Part shown: positions 1-12,986 of the stretch, piece after piece
How positions within the stretch are numbered: the first letter of the stretch is position 1
Layout of the letters: each line of letters starts with the position of its first letter
Assembly: GCF_905475395.1 (NCBI RefSeq)
Contig: NC_058340.1
Coordinates: forward strand, 53,918,181-53,982,180
Source of the DNA: Chrysoperla carnea
Taxonomy: Eukaryota; Arthropoda; Insecta; Neuroptera; Chrysopidae
Direction: 5' to 3'
DNA length: 64,000 nucleotides
Made by a program: the position numbers and the translations under genes
Notes under the pieces: generated by a model
The model's database searches: none
What the model was told of the DNA's origin: nothing
Seen by the model: the letters and a program-made list of their open reading frames with translations, nothing else

Positions 1-159
1 GGAAAGAATATTGAAAAAATCTAAATAGTCTTTTGAATCAATTTTGAGCATAAAAATCCCTTCATTATATTTTGTCCAGAAATTTGATATAAATACTCCA
101 CTGTGCACCCCCTTAAACTTGCATCCCCTATTTCAACTCCTGACAGAACTTTTTTGCAT

Positions 160-260
160 TAAAAAGTAGCTTATGCCCGTCCCAGGCGCTAGACTGTCTG
201 TACCAAATTGAATTTAATTAAAGCAGAGTTATTTTCGCATTTATAATATTAGAAAGGATT
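160..260 (+). repeat. LINE-type 3' tail fragment
   Basis: The segment has wording typical of the 3' ends of insect LINE families: a stretch around 'gtctgtaccaaatt' followed by 'ttcgcatttataatatta'. No coding part is attached. The assignment rests on remembered similarity of the tail only, so family and exact ends are uncertain. Confidence 0.4.
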
Positions 261-299
261 GTTTCCGTACATTATTATGTAATCTAATCCCTAGGGTCA

Positions 300-545
<246 letters not shown>

Positions 546-610
546 TTAAAAACAATTTATATACTCAAAAAAATAAGGATTAAGAAGTGTTTTTTTAAAT
601 AAAGTATTGA

Positions 611-882
611 GTTAGTGGTGCAAATGTTTCTATTTGTTAATAAACAATAAATAGTTAATTCATTGGAACGGTCAATGTTAAAGTTGACTTACAAAATTAA
701 TAAATAGGCAACTTGATTTACATATATGTTATACATGTATAAAAGTTTTCGATTATTTGACAAACATTTACGTCATACAAGTTGCCTAATTACTAATTTT
801 TTAATTGAACTTTAACATTGATCGTTTCATTGAATAAAAAATTTATTATTTATTAACAAATAGAAACATTTGCGCCACTAAC
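611..882. mobile_element. Fold-back MITE-like element, family A (left end lost)
   Basis: Two arms of about 105 bp (611-715 and 778-882) are imperfect reverse complements around a ~60 bp spacer. The same sequence recurs at 7975-8396 and 8990-9232. Sequence related to the outer arm continues to about 1000 on the right, but its counterpart is missing on the left, so this copy is truncated. No coding capacity is seen. Confidence 0.75.
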
Positions 883-1000
883 TTATGGATTACTAATGAT
901 ATTTGACACCTAAGAAACACATTCCATGAAGTTTTAGCAAAATGCGAGCGATTTCTTTCATTTTCTTTTACTAGCCGATTTTTAAATTTTTTATGGGGCA

Positions 1001-1776
1001 TCACTTTGAGTCGTTTTAATCAGCTTATAACTTAATGGGGAAATATCTTGAGTAAATATTTGTATGTCGTCATGATAAAATATCTAAATATTTATATTTA
1101 CTGAAAAAAATCATGGCATTGGCAAAAATCCTTGGCAAGTAACAAAATTGTTGAAAAATGAAAGTATTTTAAAAGTGTTTCGGTGATCAAAAATTAATTT
1201 TTGGAAATGCTATCCACGTAGTTGGCATATGGCCTTAATAAGTTAAACTTAAGTGTGGAATGTGTTCTGGAGTGAGTTATGTGAGCTTAATTGATTGGCA
1301 GAAAATGACCTATATTTCGATTCAAACTTTTCCACAGAACTTCTCCCAACAGCTGCAATTGCTGTTGATTTGAAAATTTTCCTCGGTTTGACATTCTATA
1401 CGACATGTCAATTATTGGATTAATTATACTTGTTTCTTATGCAAGCAATTAGAGGATAAAGTTTATTATTGACCTTGTAATAAATTCTTATCGCAAAACA
1501 ATCTTGTTGATGATAATCAATATACATTTTTCTGAAATTATATAAAATTTTAAGTAAAAATATTTTTCATTAATAACATAAATATAATTCCGGATTTTTA
1601 TTTTTATTTATTATTTATATGTTTATAAGAATTAATTAAAAAAAAAACAAACTTGTTTTACAATTTATTTAAGGTCGTACGATGTTTGTTTAGTCTCTAG
1701 AGACTACGCTTCATTTGGGCCATAAAAAAATCTAGCACAGGAATTACAATTAATTTTACCTGAATATCCTCTTGCA
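1001..1776. other. AT-rich stretch without recognised features
   Basis: No open frame with family resemblance, RNA motif or clear repeat boundary was seen here. Confidence 0.5.
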
Positions 1777-2550
1777 TATGTACAGAGTGGGTCAAATTCG
1801 ATGTTTTAATAGGGTATCTCCATAACTATACGAGAAAAATGAATAGTATTCTCTCGATCCCTTTTTAACCGACTTCAATCAAAAAAGGAGGAGGTTATCA
1901 ATTCGACTGTATTTTTTTTTATGTGTGTTACCTCAGAACTTTCGACTGGGTGAACCGATTTTAATGATTCTTTATCTAATTGAAAGCTGGTGTTTCTCGT
2001 GTGACAACGGCATAAATAAGAAAACCATAAAAGTCTTAAAATTGCATTAAGTATGCACGACAAGAGGTAGAATAACTCAATACCACGCCAACCGATTTCG
2101 ATTATTCCTGATTTAGTGACAAATTAGTTAGTGTACTTAAGATTCACTTAAAAATCACAATAACAAAAAAACTTTTAACGAAAAGAAAACCGACTTCAAA
2201 AGATAAACTTTTCCAAAACAAATTAATATACACTAAAAAGTAAAAAAATAACGATAATATAATGTATAGTTAAAATTATTGTTATTTTTGGAGTCGGAGT
2301 CAGCCAAGCTAATATAGCAAACTGTTCTATCAGAGTTGTTTCCTTGGCTGACACCGACTCCAAAAATAACAATAATTTTAACTACAAACATATTTTCGTT
2401 ATTTTTTTTACTTTTTAGTGCATATTAATTTGTTTTGGAAAAGTTTTTCTTTTGAAGTCGGTTTTCTTTTTGTTGAAAATTTTTTTTTCTATCTCGTATA
2501 GTTATGGATGTACCCTATTAAAACATCAAATTTGGCCCACTCTGTACATA
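1777..2550. mobile_element. Composite fold-back element with TATGTACAGAGTGGG termini
   Basis: The outer ends (1777-1838 and about 2490-2550) are inverted repeats beginning TATGTACAGAGTGGG. They share 'AACTATACGAGA' at their inner edges. Inside lies a second long inverted repeat (about 2165-2485) centred on 'ggagtcggagtcagcc' and its complement. Left of that is a piece of the 'accgacttcaa' repeat (1867-2085). It looks like a nonautonomous TIR element with nested or captured repeat DNA. There is no transposase frame. Confidence 0.7.
1867..2085 (+). repeat. Interspersed repeat 'accgacttcaa', copy 1
   Basis: The segment begins 'accgacttcaatcaaaaaag' and includes 'tttcgactgggtgaaccg'. The same block recurs at 23425-23705. 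It appears to be a piece of a common insect interspersed repeat. The class was not established. Confidence 0.65.
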
Positions 2551-4440
2551 GGGGAAATCAGAACTATTTTCAAGGGGGGCATCTTAAACAGCGAGAGCGT
2601 TTAGAGGAATGCAAGATTTGATTCACAACAGGATGACATTGAATTTATTATTTTTATTCAAATAGTGAATTTATGAGAATATAATTTATTTCTAAATGTT
2701 TTTCTAATTCATTTTCTTTAATGCCAAGGACTGCAAGTGCACTATGTTTTGAATGAAAAATTCGGTTTTAATTTCCAGCCAAACACTTATATATTCATAT
2801 GATATTTACTGTCAAAGAAACAGAATTATTCTATATTCTAAAAAGTTTTCCGAGAAAAAAATTTCCGCTTGCAATTTAATGATTCCCCCTTCTTAAAACA
2901 TCTCTTCATTACTATTATGGCTATGAAAACATAAGAAAATGTTCCTACGCTGACTCTGTAAATATTATTTTAAATTTTAAATTTTAATTATATATTATTA
3001 ATCTATAGCTATTTATTTCAATTTAATTGATAATATGATGGAATTCTTTAAAATAAATTTATTAAATTTTGTTTTGTTTAATTCGTTTAATTTTGTTTTG
3101 TTTTTCAATGATGTGTCATTAAATTTCTAAGAAAATTTTAGTAAGTATACAACGTTTTAATTTCAACACGATTTATGAATAATTTTTTCCTAATTATATG
3201 ATTAAATTAGTGAATTTTTTCTCAAAAAAATTTTGCAAATAATTGTATGAAAATAATAATTTTATTTTTATATCCTGTTGAAACGTAGTTTCCATACTAT
3301 CAAATTGTTCTTTGCAGTTATTCAGCCAAGTCTTTCCATTGTTCGTCTTATTTAATGCTTATACTTTTAATTAGCTTGTAAAAACTTATTTCTTCGTTTA
3401 TTTAGTATTTTATCTAGAAAAGGACGCCATTAGAGTGCAGTATTTTTGTTAAAATGATAAAAATAAACTTTGACTAAACTACTGATTTAAAATTTATAAA
3501 AATAAAATTTTGAAAAAGCCAAATATAAAATTTAAAAAGGTGTTCAATATTTTAAAAAATTATGGGTGTAAAGAAGTAAAAAAGAAGCAGCAGCATAATC
3601 CATGCCAAGTTGTAGTTTTTGACTTGTAATTTTTACATGCGTAGAAAAAGATAAGGATGGCTTCGAAAAAATCTACACATGTTTGAAACAATCAAAATAT
3701 ATAGATCGATTAAATATTTCATGCTGTAGAATTTTGGGTTGAAGTATTTTTTCTCTAAATTCCCTAGTTTTTTAAGTAAATTGTAAAACCTCGTGGGAAA
3801 ATCTGGAAAAATATATACTTTATCCATTTTGAAAACGTGTCATATCAAAACGTATGTTTTATTTAAATTTTTATTAATTATTGATTGTAACGGATCTTGT
3901 TTGTATCATAATTTGACCATTCTGTATTATTCTACAAGTTGGCTATAATTTGGCAGAGATGGTCGCATTTCTGCTGTTTATTTAACTTCTGAAAAGCAAC
4001 GATATTTGATCTAATTTAAGTGGAATTTTCCTCTAATCTGAGTGGAAAATCGATATTATATTCGCACTTATAACAAAAATGCGTTTTTGTTAGCAAAAAC
4101 TTCGACCAGAAAATAAAATAAATAGTTATTTTAATAAAATTAGAGCACAAAAAATGAATGGAGATTTGACTTTGGCAGAGGATTTACAAGTAAATTATAA
4201 ATTATTAGTATGAATAAAATTAGGACCTTGATAAATTTCAATTATTGTGTGGTTTTTGTATAAAACCATTGACGTATATGTATCTACCTACCAATAATTA
4301 TAGCAATTGTCGAATATAAATTAGATAATATTATGATATCAGCGGAAATTAATGATAACAATAGATTTTAGTTAAAAATTATTTATATGATCAACTGATT
4401 AATTGACCAAAATTAAATCATACGAAAATACTACAAATGT
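2551..4440. other. AT-rich stretch without recognised features
   Basis: Mostly A/T runs with short ORFs lacking any recognisable family pattern. Nothing supportable was found on either strand. Confidence 0.5.
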
Positions 4441-4446
4441 CTACAC

Positions 4447-4725
4447 CGAGATATATATGAAATAACCTCAGAAGTAGTTTATTTTGGATAGATACAAGTA
4501 TAGTTACAATAAATACATCTTGGTGGAAGCGCAGATAAATGTATTGAACATAAGTATATATTTGTTTCAAAAATAAATGTCTATATCAACAACGACGTAA
4601 ATGAAATAACTTCAGACATAGTTTATTTTGGTTGGGCAAGTATAGTTACAATAAAAACATCTTGGTGGGAGCGCAGATAAGTGCATTTAACTGATATTTT
4701 TGTACCAAAAATAAATGTCACCAGC
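4447..4725 (+). repeat. Two-copy tandem repeat, period about 142 bp
   Basis: The block containing 'caagtatagttacaataaa' followed by 'catcttggtgg' and 'agcgcagata' begins at 4495 and again at 4637. The two units are about 85-90 percent alike by eye. The 'ggtggaagcgcagata' word also sits just outside two copies of the unclassified repeat (near 16511, and reversed near 51845). Confidence 0.75.
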
Positions 4726-4770
4726 TCTTCCGTCCTAATTATAAAACACCAATTTAATAACCAAAATAGA

Positions 4771-5070
4771 GCCTAAATGGCCGAGCGGTCTATGGCGTTA
4801 GTCTTTGACCGTTTGACTACTTAGACTTAGGTTGCGGGTTCGAATCCAGGCAGCGGCCGTGTGAACAATTATAATTAATGGGATCTGTGGAATTGATCAC
4901 ATTTTCGTCGCTTGGATAAGAACGAAGTAACCGATTCCACCCACATCATAAATTTTATTGTAAAAATTAATGTAATTTAATAAATAAAGATTAACAAACA
5001 ATGATGTGGGTGGCCTCTGTGATAAGGCGTACGCCAGAAAAACGGAGGTGAAACTTCATTATTATTTTTT
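4771..5070 (+). mobile_element. tRNA-derived SINE
   Basis: The head (4771-4860) has pol III promoter boxes. Box A is TGGCCGAGCGG at 4778-4788 and box B is GGTTCGAATCC at 4837-4847, with a long-variable-arm layout as in Leu/Ser tRNAs. The 5' GCCTAAA does not pair with the sequence after box B, so no acceptor stem forms and this is not a working tRNA. A non-tRNA body follows, with an inverted pair (CCACCCACATCAT near 4936 and its complement near 5001), then a tail ending in ATT repeats and a T run. A similar tail (acctcattattatt) occurs near 21790. The element lies on plus and looks near full length. Confidence 0.75.
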
Positions 5071-7500
5071 TAACCAAAATAAGATATGCTTAATCAAAAA
5101 TGCCAATTCTCATTTTTATAAGTGTATCATCTGTACTAATTGGTGATAATTTATTTTTTATTAAAAACCTATTTTTCTAAAATTACTAATATACAGGATA
5201 TCTGGAAAATCAAACCTCAATCTGACCCATATCGAGCTTGGTGGGTTTGAAAACTAATGATTTTACACCAGTTATCTCGGCCTCTAGGTTTTCCACTGAA
5301 AAAATTCTTCCTCTAGAGAATTCGATATTTAATTACTTTAAGAAATGTTTACAACGGTAACAAAAGATAAATGTGAGGACTTTGGGCGTAAACAAATTTT
5401 TTATTGGTTATTTTCGAAATTGAATATTTTTTTTGAATATATTTAGTCTCCCAAGTGAATAAAAAAAGCATCAATAATCCATAAAATTTGTTTTATTAAT
5501 TATAAAATTTCACTTGAAAAAACATAATTTTGTTTTCTACTCATTTCTTTAGTAAACCATATAGCAACTAATTTTGGTAGATTACGTAAAAAAAAAACTA
5601 TGAATTTTAAAAATTCTATTAAAATTTTATGTGCATTTATAATTATATTGTATTTGGTATTTTAAAAATTTTATTTTTTTAATTCATTTTTTAATAATTT
5701 AATAAATTTTTATTAGTTTTTTATTTTTTATATTAGTAATTGAATACTTTTTTCGGGAGAATAAAATTGTGAAGGTAGACTAATGCTTAGATATTTTGCT
5801 TAGAAATAAGGATAAACCAGGCCTATCTAACTCCGTTGAATTTAAATTTATGGAATTCAGACCTTTAGAAGGTATGGTAGATAGATTACGTATGCTAAAA
5901 AAAGTGAAGGGAAACGAAGAAGTTTGAGTAAAGGGCCTCTAATCATTGATAGAGGGCAAGCACGATTGCTTCTCTGCCTAAAGATCTCTGATTTAAACAA
6001 TGTTTCTTTTTACGATTATGATTTTGTCGGATAACTGATTTCACAGAATTAAATAATTTATGGATGGCCATTTAGACTAATTAGAAATTTTACGTGCTTT
6101 GTATGAAAATTTGTTTAAATTAAATTAATATAATTTTTACAATCAAATTGAAATTAGCTATAAGTAATTTGTGCAAAATCACAGATTACCTATTTTCTGA
6201 TATAAAAAAATTTTTCTTCTGAAATAAAATTATTAATTTTCCGAACTGTGATGAATTTCATAAAAATTTACTAATTTAAAATAATCTAATATACCTATGC
6301 ATATGTTACGGTCTAAACTCATAACCGGTCAAAACTACTTTTGTCTGGTCAAAATTTGTGAATAAATTCTTGTGGTTATAAATTTTAGAGCGAAAAAAAA
6401 ACGCCAAAAATCAACCTTACCTAAACTTTAAAAATTTACTACTTCAAAGCCAAATATTATCTAATTATTAAAACAAAGGCCAACTTTATATAAATCGACC
6501 CAACAACATTCAACTCAAGTCGATTTGGAAACATAATAAAACATTTTTTTAATATTAATATGAAAAAAAAAATCAGAGAAATAATTAATTTTCTTTTCAC
6601 AGCTGTCTTTTTATACACCGCAGAGTAAAATAACTTAAAAATGTTATTAAAATAACAAAATACCTAAATGTTAATTATTCTATTCAAATAAGTCTTAATT
6701 TTTCGTTTAAGTAAATCAGTATTATTAATTTTTCGATATTTTAAATCTATAAATACAGATCGTGATTGCATGTCTAATTTACTTTAGTAAATAATTTTCT
6801 ACATAATTTATCAAATAAAATTTAAAAAAAATTAAATTTAAAAAAAAAAGAGAATAAAATTGAATAAAATCTCAATCAAAATTATTTATTAAACTTACAT
6901 GTGTTTCATTGGACAACTCATTTTCACAGTTTATAAAAATATACACAATAATTAAAAAAAAAAAAATTAAAAAATAACTTAATAAAAATCTATTTTTTAG
7001 GGATAACACACACGAAATTAAATTTGCGTGTGTGGGAACAAGGAATCTTATTGTTTAGAACACACAAATAGAGAAGTTTTTTTAAAAATGGTCAATAAAG
7101 ACCAATAATTGAATATTTCTATTTTATTTAATACAATATATTTATATTATACTTATATAGAAATATACAGGGTGTTAGAAAAAAGGATGTCATATTACGA
7201 GGGTGGAAGTTACGTAACAAAATAGAAAAAATGTTTTGTTCTAACTAAAGGTATTTCCAGCATAAAGGAACTTGTCAGTAGATTTGGCCTATTTTTTCAC
7301 AGGCTCAGAATAATGTTAGCTGTGAGATCCGGAAGCTGTAGAAGTTTTGGTCGTTTATATTGCGACATAATCAGCAGCAAAGTTTGCGATTTTAATATTC
7401 AAAGCATGTAAATCTCACTGTCCTTCTAGCTATTTCTTACGATATTAAAAAATTATCTTGGCAGAATTGAAAAAAATGTAGTAGAGTTGAAAGAAATGTT
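5071..7500. other. AT-rich stretch without recognised genes
   Basis: Only degenerate repeat scraps are visible, for example 'atacagggtgttag' near 7168, a common tip of insect DNA elements. No gene or RNA was supported. Confidence 0.5.
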
Positions 7501-7507
7501 TTTAGAA

Positions 7508-7529
7508 TAGGTTAGGTTAGGTTAGGTTA
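7508..7529 (+). repeat. Interstitial TTAGG telomere-type run
   Basis: About four tandem TTAGG units, the insect telomere motif, lead directly into the unique-looking block 'attggctatccacgaagga'. This arrangement suggests the 5' part of an interspersed repeat rather than a chromosome end. Confidence 0.6.
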
Positions 7530-7974
7530 TATTGGCTATCCACGAAGGACAAACTTTGGCTATAGAACCCATTGTGATATCATATATGTGTTTTACCACT
7601 GTTTATTTTTACCAGCTCCTCAATACCATGCACACACCAACCCATCACAACTATTAATTAAATTAATTTTTGTTGTGAAATCGAACCCACTATCCTAGGC
7701 AAAAATGCTTGAAAACAAACTAAAATAAAATAAAAAAATTATGGGAGCAAATATGAAGTAGGTATCTTTTGTCTTTTTATTCAATGAAAAAAAATCAGCT
7801 AGAGTCTAACAGGTATGGCTTACATTGTTTTACTCGTGGAGTTGTCATCTTAGCGTCAAAATCCCATATTCTTTATTACTTGCATAATATTATATAATAT
7901 TTTTTTTGCCATAAATAATAAAGTTTCTCAAAAAAAAAACCATTTTAAAAGATAGATTTAAAATCCATATAGCC

Positions 7975-8396
7975 CAGTTAAAGATGTTACAAATAAAGGA
8001 AAATGAAAGAATCCGCTCGCATTATGCTAAAATCTCATGGAATGTGTTTCTTAAGTGTCAAATATCATTAGTAACGCATGAGTTAGTGGCGTAAATGTTT
8101 CTATTTGATAATAAACAATAAATTGTTAATTCAATGAAACGGTTAATGTTAAAAGTTGACTTACAAAATTAATAAATAGGCAACTTGAATTACGTATACT
8201 TAACATATACGTCATACAAGTTGCCTATTTACTAATTTTTAAGTGACTTTAACATTGATCGTTTCATTGAATTAAAAATTTATTATTTACAAATGATATT
8301 TGATACTCAAGACACACATTCCATGAGGTTTAAGCAAAATGTGAGCGGTTTCTTTCATTTTCCTTTATTAGGCGATTTTTGTAACATCTTTTACTG
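7975..8396. mobile_element. Fold-back MITE, family A, near-complete copy
   Basis: Both ends read CAGTWAAAGATGTTACA inward, as inverted repeats at 7975 and 8396. The arms extend over most of the 422 bp with only a small loop near 8205. CAG...CTG tips are compatible with hAT-like or other TIR superfamilies. I could not find a convincing target-site duplication, so the superfamily is open. It has no coding capacity. Confidence 0.8.
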
Positions 8397-8989
8397 TAGT
8401 CTTTATTACTTGCATAATATTATATAAAATTTTTTTTGCCATAAATAATAAAGTTTCTCCCAAAAAAACAATCTAATAATGGCCGATTTAAAAAAATATA
8501 AAAAAATATTCAAAGTATGACACCATATTCTTATTACAACCTGTACATATACCTGTTTCATCAATATTAATTAATAATAACATTTTACTTTGAAAACTAG
8601 AAAATGTCAATAGCCAAATGGATAATATTATATAGGAGGTATGTTTTATTTTTGTCATACTAATGGATAATTAATTTAAATATAATAAAGGTAAGATATA
8701 TGAAGTTTTTGTGGTATATAGGTAATATGATCATATTACATTTGTCTGACAAGAACTTTGTTTTGTTTCATTCTATCTAAATAAAAACAACGAATGTAAG
8801 TAACGTAAGTATACGCAGGTAGCTAGCTACTGGGATTAATTTTTTTTTTAATAAAAAAATATAACACAAGGGTTGTAATCTGTTTTGAAAAAAGTCACTA
8901 GAATGTATTTAATAGGGTAGTTGGCTGTTAACTAGTTAAACTTTAATTAGACGCGACATACATCATACACTGATGTAGCAATACTAGTA

Positions 8990-9232
8990 CAGTTAAAGAT
9001 GTTACAAATAAAGGAAAATGAAAGAAACCGCTCATATTTTGTCAAAATGTCATGGAATGTGTTTCTTAGGTGTTTAGTAATGCATGAGTTAGTGGTGCAA
9101 ATGTTTCTATTTGTTAATAAACAATAAAGTATTAATTCATTGAAATGGTAATGTTAAACGTGACTTACAACATTAATAAATAGGCAACTTGAAATACGTA
9201 TATAACGTCAAACAAGTTGCTTATTTACGATT
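8990..9232. mobile_element. Fold-back MITE, family A, half copy
   Basis: It begins with the same CAGTTAAAGATGTTACA tip and follows the left arm and loop of the 7975 copy. It stops just past the centre, where unrelated sequence (ttttcgaaaacgcagtg) takes over. It is truncated at its right side. Confidence 0.7.
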
Positions 9233-10023
9233 TTTTTTCGAAAACGCAGTGTTTCCAAGTGAGCACGATTACGTCATATTTAAGCTATCGGTCTCAAAAA
9301 ACGCAGCAAGGAATTTGTCGGAAACTATGACCACTTAATAACATTAATAATTATTAAACAATAAAATATTTTGTCCGACATAAATACTACACCGATGAGT
9401 TTGTCTACGACCTCGAACATGCGAACGTACTTAAGTATTTTTGTAATTGTGCTCATATTTGAAATATGAAATATCTAATAACTTTCATTAAAGTGCAATG
9501 AGAAAACTCTCATTCTGGGATGGAAATACTTCCTTTAATTTTAAAGGATGTTTCCATTCCTTCAATCTATCTCATTTTTTCAAAATTACCAAATAAGTAT
9601 ATTTCAAACTTGCAATAATGTCACCAGACTTGGGAAAATTATGCAGAATAAATTTTAAATATAAGATTTTTCATCGTTGAATTCTTAGAATTCCATCTCA
9701 TATCCATCATTTTTCTGGTGTTCACTACTTTTGGGACCCTTTGCAAAAAACAAATTGTAAAATTGATTTTGCTCAACCCTGTCGTTTGAATATTAAGGTT
9801 TAGTTAACAACAGCAACACAATGAACGTAATAAAGTCATTCAAGATTTGCTGACGACAACAACAATAATTATAATAAATAATAATAATTAAAATTCAATA
9901 ATAATATTTATGATTATAAAAATTAATAAATATGTTAATAAAACACTGAATTCAAATTAGATACTTACATTAATAATTTTTGCAATAAATATATTATTCT
10001 AATATATTCTAATTAGTAATTAT
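9233..10023. other. AT-rich stretch without recognised features
   Basis: No gene, RNA or bounded repeat was recognised. Confidence 0.45.
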
Positions 10024-10745
10024 AGACCAAAAGCCCATCCTGAAATTTTTCGGGTGAAATGACCCACCAAGAATCATGTTGTAAAATTAAGTTACAGCAC
10101 CATGGCGTCCGTTTTGCGAGGTAGAGATGAGTACAGGTTAGAATATGAATTAGGGGGACACAGGGCCGCAACAAGGGATCTCCAGCGAACACGATTGCTG
10201 GCCAGACTCTTGACTTCACTCCAGGTTTTGCTTTTCAGTTCTGACTCTTTTTCTACGGTTCTTCGGCAGGTGATGCGAGGTCTTCTCGATTTTCTCCTGC
10301 CTTGTGGATTCCAATCGAGTGCCTGGCGGCTGATGTCTTCAGGAGGTTTTCTTAACGTATGGCCGATCCAGCCAAACTTTCTTTGCTTGATGACGTCTGT
10401 TATGGGTGTTTGATTTGTTTTCTTCCACAGGTTAACATTGGATATCGTATTTGGCCAAAAGATGTTTAGTATTTTTCTAAGACAGTTGTTAATGAATGTC
10501 TGTATTTTGCTAGAGATGGTTTTAGTAACTCTCCATGTTTGGCAACCTACATGTACGGCATTGCTGGATACTAACTCTACATTTTCTTAACTTCCGTCGT
10601 ACATGGTGGTGCAGGGATGTGATATTAATATTCTCACCTGTACTCATCTGTATCTCGCAAAAATGATATAGGAGAATCTTTTCCAACATGATTCTTGGTG
10701 GGTCATTTCAGCCGAAAAATTTCAGCATGGGCTTGTGGTCTTCTA
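10024..10745. mobile_element. TIR element carrying a captured LINE 3' fragment
   Basis: About 125 bp at each end (10024-10150 and 10620-10745) are inverted repeats. They share 'atgacccaccaagaatcatg', 'aaatttttcgg' and 'gatgagtacaggt'. Between them, on minus, lies the 3' end of a LINE ORF (separate entry). No transposase frame is seen, so this is a nonautonomous element. The LINE piece either was captured or inserted before the element spread. Confidence 0.7.
10151..10580 (-). pseudogene. LINE reverse transcriptase C-terminus (RTE-like), remnant
   Basis: The minus-strand frames read GWIGHTLRKP-like, then RRPRITCRRTVEKES and NRVRWRSLVAALCP. This is the characteristic C-terminal tail of a widespread invertebrate non-LTR ORF2. 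Upstream in the same orientation are 'TWRVTKT' and 'INNCLRKIL' type words. The same stretch appears at 14700-15195, so both come from one LINE family. This is a 3' fragment only; the catalytic part is absent. Confidence 0.75.
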
Positions 10746-11759
10746 AGTAGATAATAGTGGTAAATTATTCACACTAATTTATTATTAGTTGAATTAATTA
10801 TCAAATGACGAGTCATAGAAACGGTATAAAATAAATGATAACCTAGAAACTCCTTTTTACCAGCTACGTATAGTAGGCTGTTTTCCATCACTAAAAGGAA
10901 AACAAAAGACTGAAAAAAAATAAACTGCCGAATTTAGACATCTGGCTAAGTTCAATATTGTACCGTATACAATAGAAAATTGGTAAAAGGGGGTTTTCTG
11001 ATTTTTCAAGGTGTTGCGTTGTGGAAAATGAAATTTTTTTGAACTTTTCTGTTAATTTGACTTTATTTCGAGTCAATTGGTGAAAATTCCATCTTTCTAG
11101 CATGTATAGAGCAGAAAACCGGAGGACTTAGAGAAAAAGGTCTAAGAACATTATTTGTTAATTTTGGCGAAATTATATTATAAAATTTTTGAAGCAATTC
11201 GATCAATATTATTAATTTGTTAAAAAAAATTAATTTAACCAATATCCTACCGGGCTACCCACCGGCAACGTGCACTTTTACATTCACCAGCATTTAAATG
11301 CGATATCGCCAAAATTTTCCATTCGAAAATTATTCATCCTCAATGACGGATTTTACTGGGTGTAAAAACTGTTTCGCCGTTATTATTATTGTTTGTCCGT
11401 TATATTAAAAGTTATTACGTCATACGATGATAATTCATCGATCATAGACGTTATTCAATTTGAATGTTTTTTAAAACTGCAAGTATTTTTCAAATTAATC
11501 TGAAAAAAAAAAAAAACAGTTTTGTTAGAAAACATCTTTTACTTTTGTGACAAAAAAATTGTTGTTTAACAACTGAATAATCGTCTTTGTTGCTATGTTT
11601 GTGACAACATACTAAAAATATATTGACTAGAGTAGCAATTATATTAAATATGTATTATTTTTACCATAAATTATTAATTTAAATGCCAATGAAATTGATT
11701 TGAAGTTATTTTATGTTTTAGCTTGGAATCTACTTCTATGCATCATAATATACGTTTTT
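10746..11759. other. AT-rich stretch without recognised features
   Basis: No supportable gene, RNA or repeat boundary was found. Confidence 0.45.
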
Positions 11760-11764
11760 TTTTT

Positions 11765-12025
11765 AACCGGATGGTGTTTACGAACTCGACCTCACTCTTT
11801 ACGCCCTGAGTACGCTGTAAAAATTTCAGCTTGATATCGTCTTTCGTTTTTGAGTTATCGTGTTCACAGACGGACGGATGGACAACCGAAAATGAACTAA
11901 TTAGGTGATTTTATGAACACCTATACCAAAATTTTGTTGGTAGCATCAATATTTTTAGGCGTTACAAACTTGGGACTAAACTTAATATGCTATGTATATT
12001 ACATCTATATACATGATACAAGACT
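11765..12025 (-). repeat. Unclassified interspersed repeat R, partial copy (minus)
   Basis: It contains the family words 'acgaactcgacctcac', 'gcttgatatcg', 'ttaggtgattttatgaacac' and 'acttgggactaaactta', in the reverse orientation relative to the copy at 22305. Only the part next to the ATACCATGTATATATG end is present. Confidence 0.7.
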
Positions 12026-12962
12026 AAATTGTTGCTAATATATTCTTTGAAATTTCTAAAAATGTGTAATGAGAAAATAATTATGCTTAGAAAATACTAA
12101 TGGTTTTTCCTCTCAATGTTGGGTAAAATGTTATCACACATTACCCATCATTGGCATTTTTAACCCTTTTGACTAATCTTTGCCTTTACTATAGATTCGT
12201 TCAAAAATCGTCAAAATCATGCTTAAATAATTACGTAATGAATGGCCCCTTAGACTGCTTGTTAAATTAGACTATTATTCAAGATAAGCAAAAATATTTT
12301 GCGTCAATAAAGGCCCGCAATACATACTCATTATTTGGTGATCTTCGAACAATATAAATACTTATCAAATAGCAAATAAACGAAAATGTGAACTCGAAAC
12401 ATACCTACATACTAGAAAAACATTAAGTACTCTCCCTCATGAGTATATAATAATTAATGCGAATTAACTTATATCATTATAGCCACCTGATACAAAAAAT
12501 TCGCCGCGGGTGTTTCTATTAATGTGCGTTTTATTCAATAAATAAACACTAATGTTATTGATATTAAGAGCAATTTAATTCAATTTTAATTTCCAAAGTC
12601 AAGGACGGAAAAAACCCTGCACTTTTAACATTGGATATAGCTTTTGGAAATTTAAAAAAAAAGCCAAAAAACGAGTTTCGTATTTCAACCAGGATACTCT
12701 GACATACTCAATACTTTATGACTGTGTAAAACAATCCCTATTGCTATTTCGAGTGTTATGGAAAGAGGATAAGTGAGAACAAGGGAAATGGAGGCTACAT
12801 ACAATTCGGTGGTCTTTACTTCAGCGAAGTGAACTTGAATCATGCTATTTTTCACATAATTAGAGATTTTTTATTCATGCTTGCAGAAACGAAGCACTGA
12901 AGTTCGAAAATTTGAACAGAAAGACGGGTTTGAGGATGGATTTTAGGGTACCATAAGTACCC

Positions 12963-12986
12963 CGGGCACCAGATACCTGGTGCCCG
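12963..12986. other. Perfect 10-bp hairpin with 4-nt loop
   Basis: CGGGCACCAG, loop ATAC, then CTGGTGCCCG. It is strikingly GC-rich for this AT-rich DNA. It may be a regulatory or structural element, or the core of a degraded palindrome. No T run follows, and no gene is close enough to assign a role. Confidence 0.5.

Noticed and set aside
4771-4860. Functional tRNA-Leu/Ser gene
   Set aside because: Boxes A and B are good, but no acceptor stem forms and the anticodon arm is irregular; a SINE head fits better.
7508-7529. Telomere or chromosome end
   Set aside because: Only about four TTAGG units followed by repeat-like sequence; genes continue on both sides.
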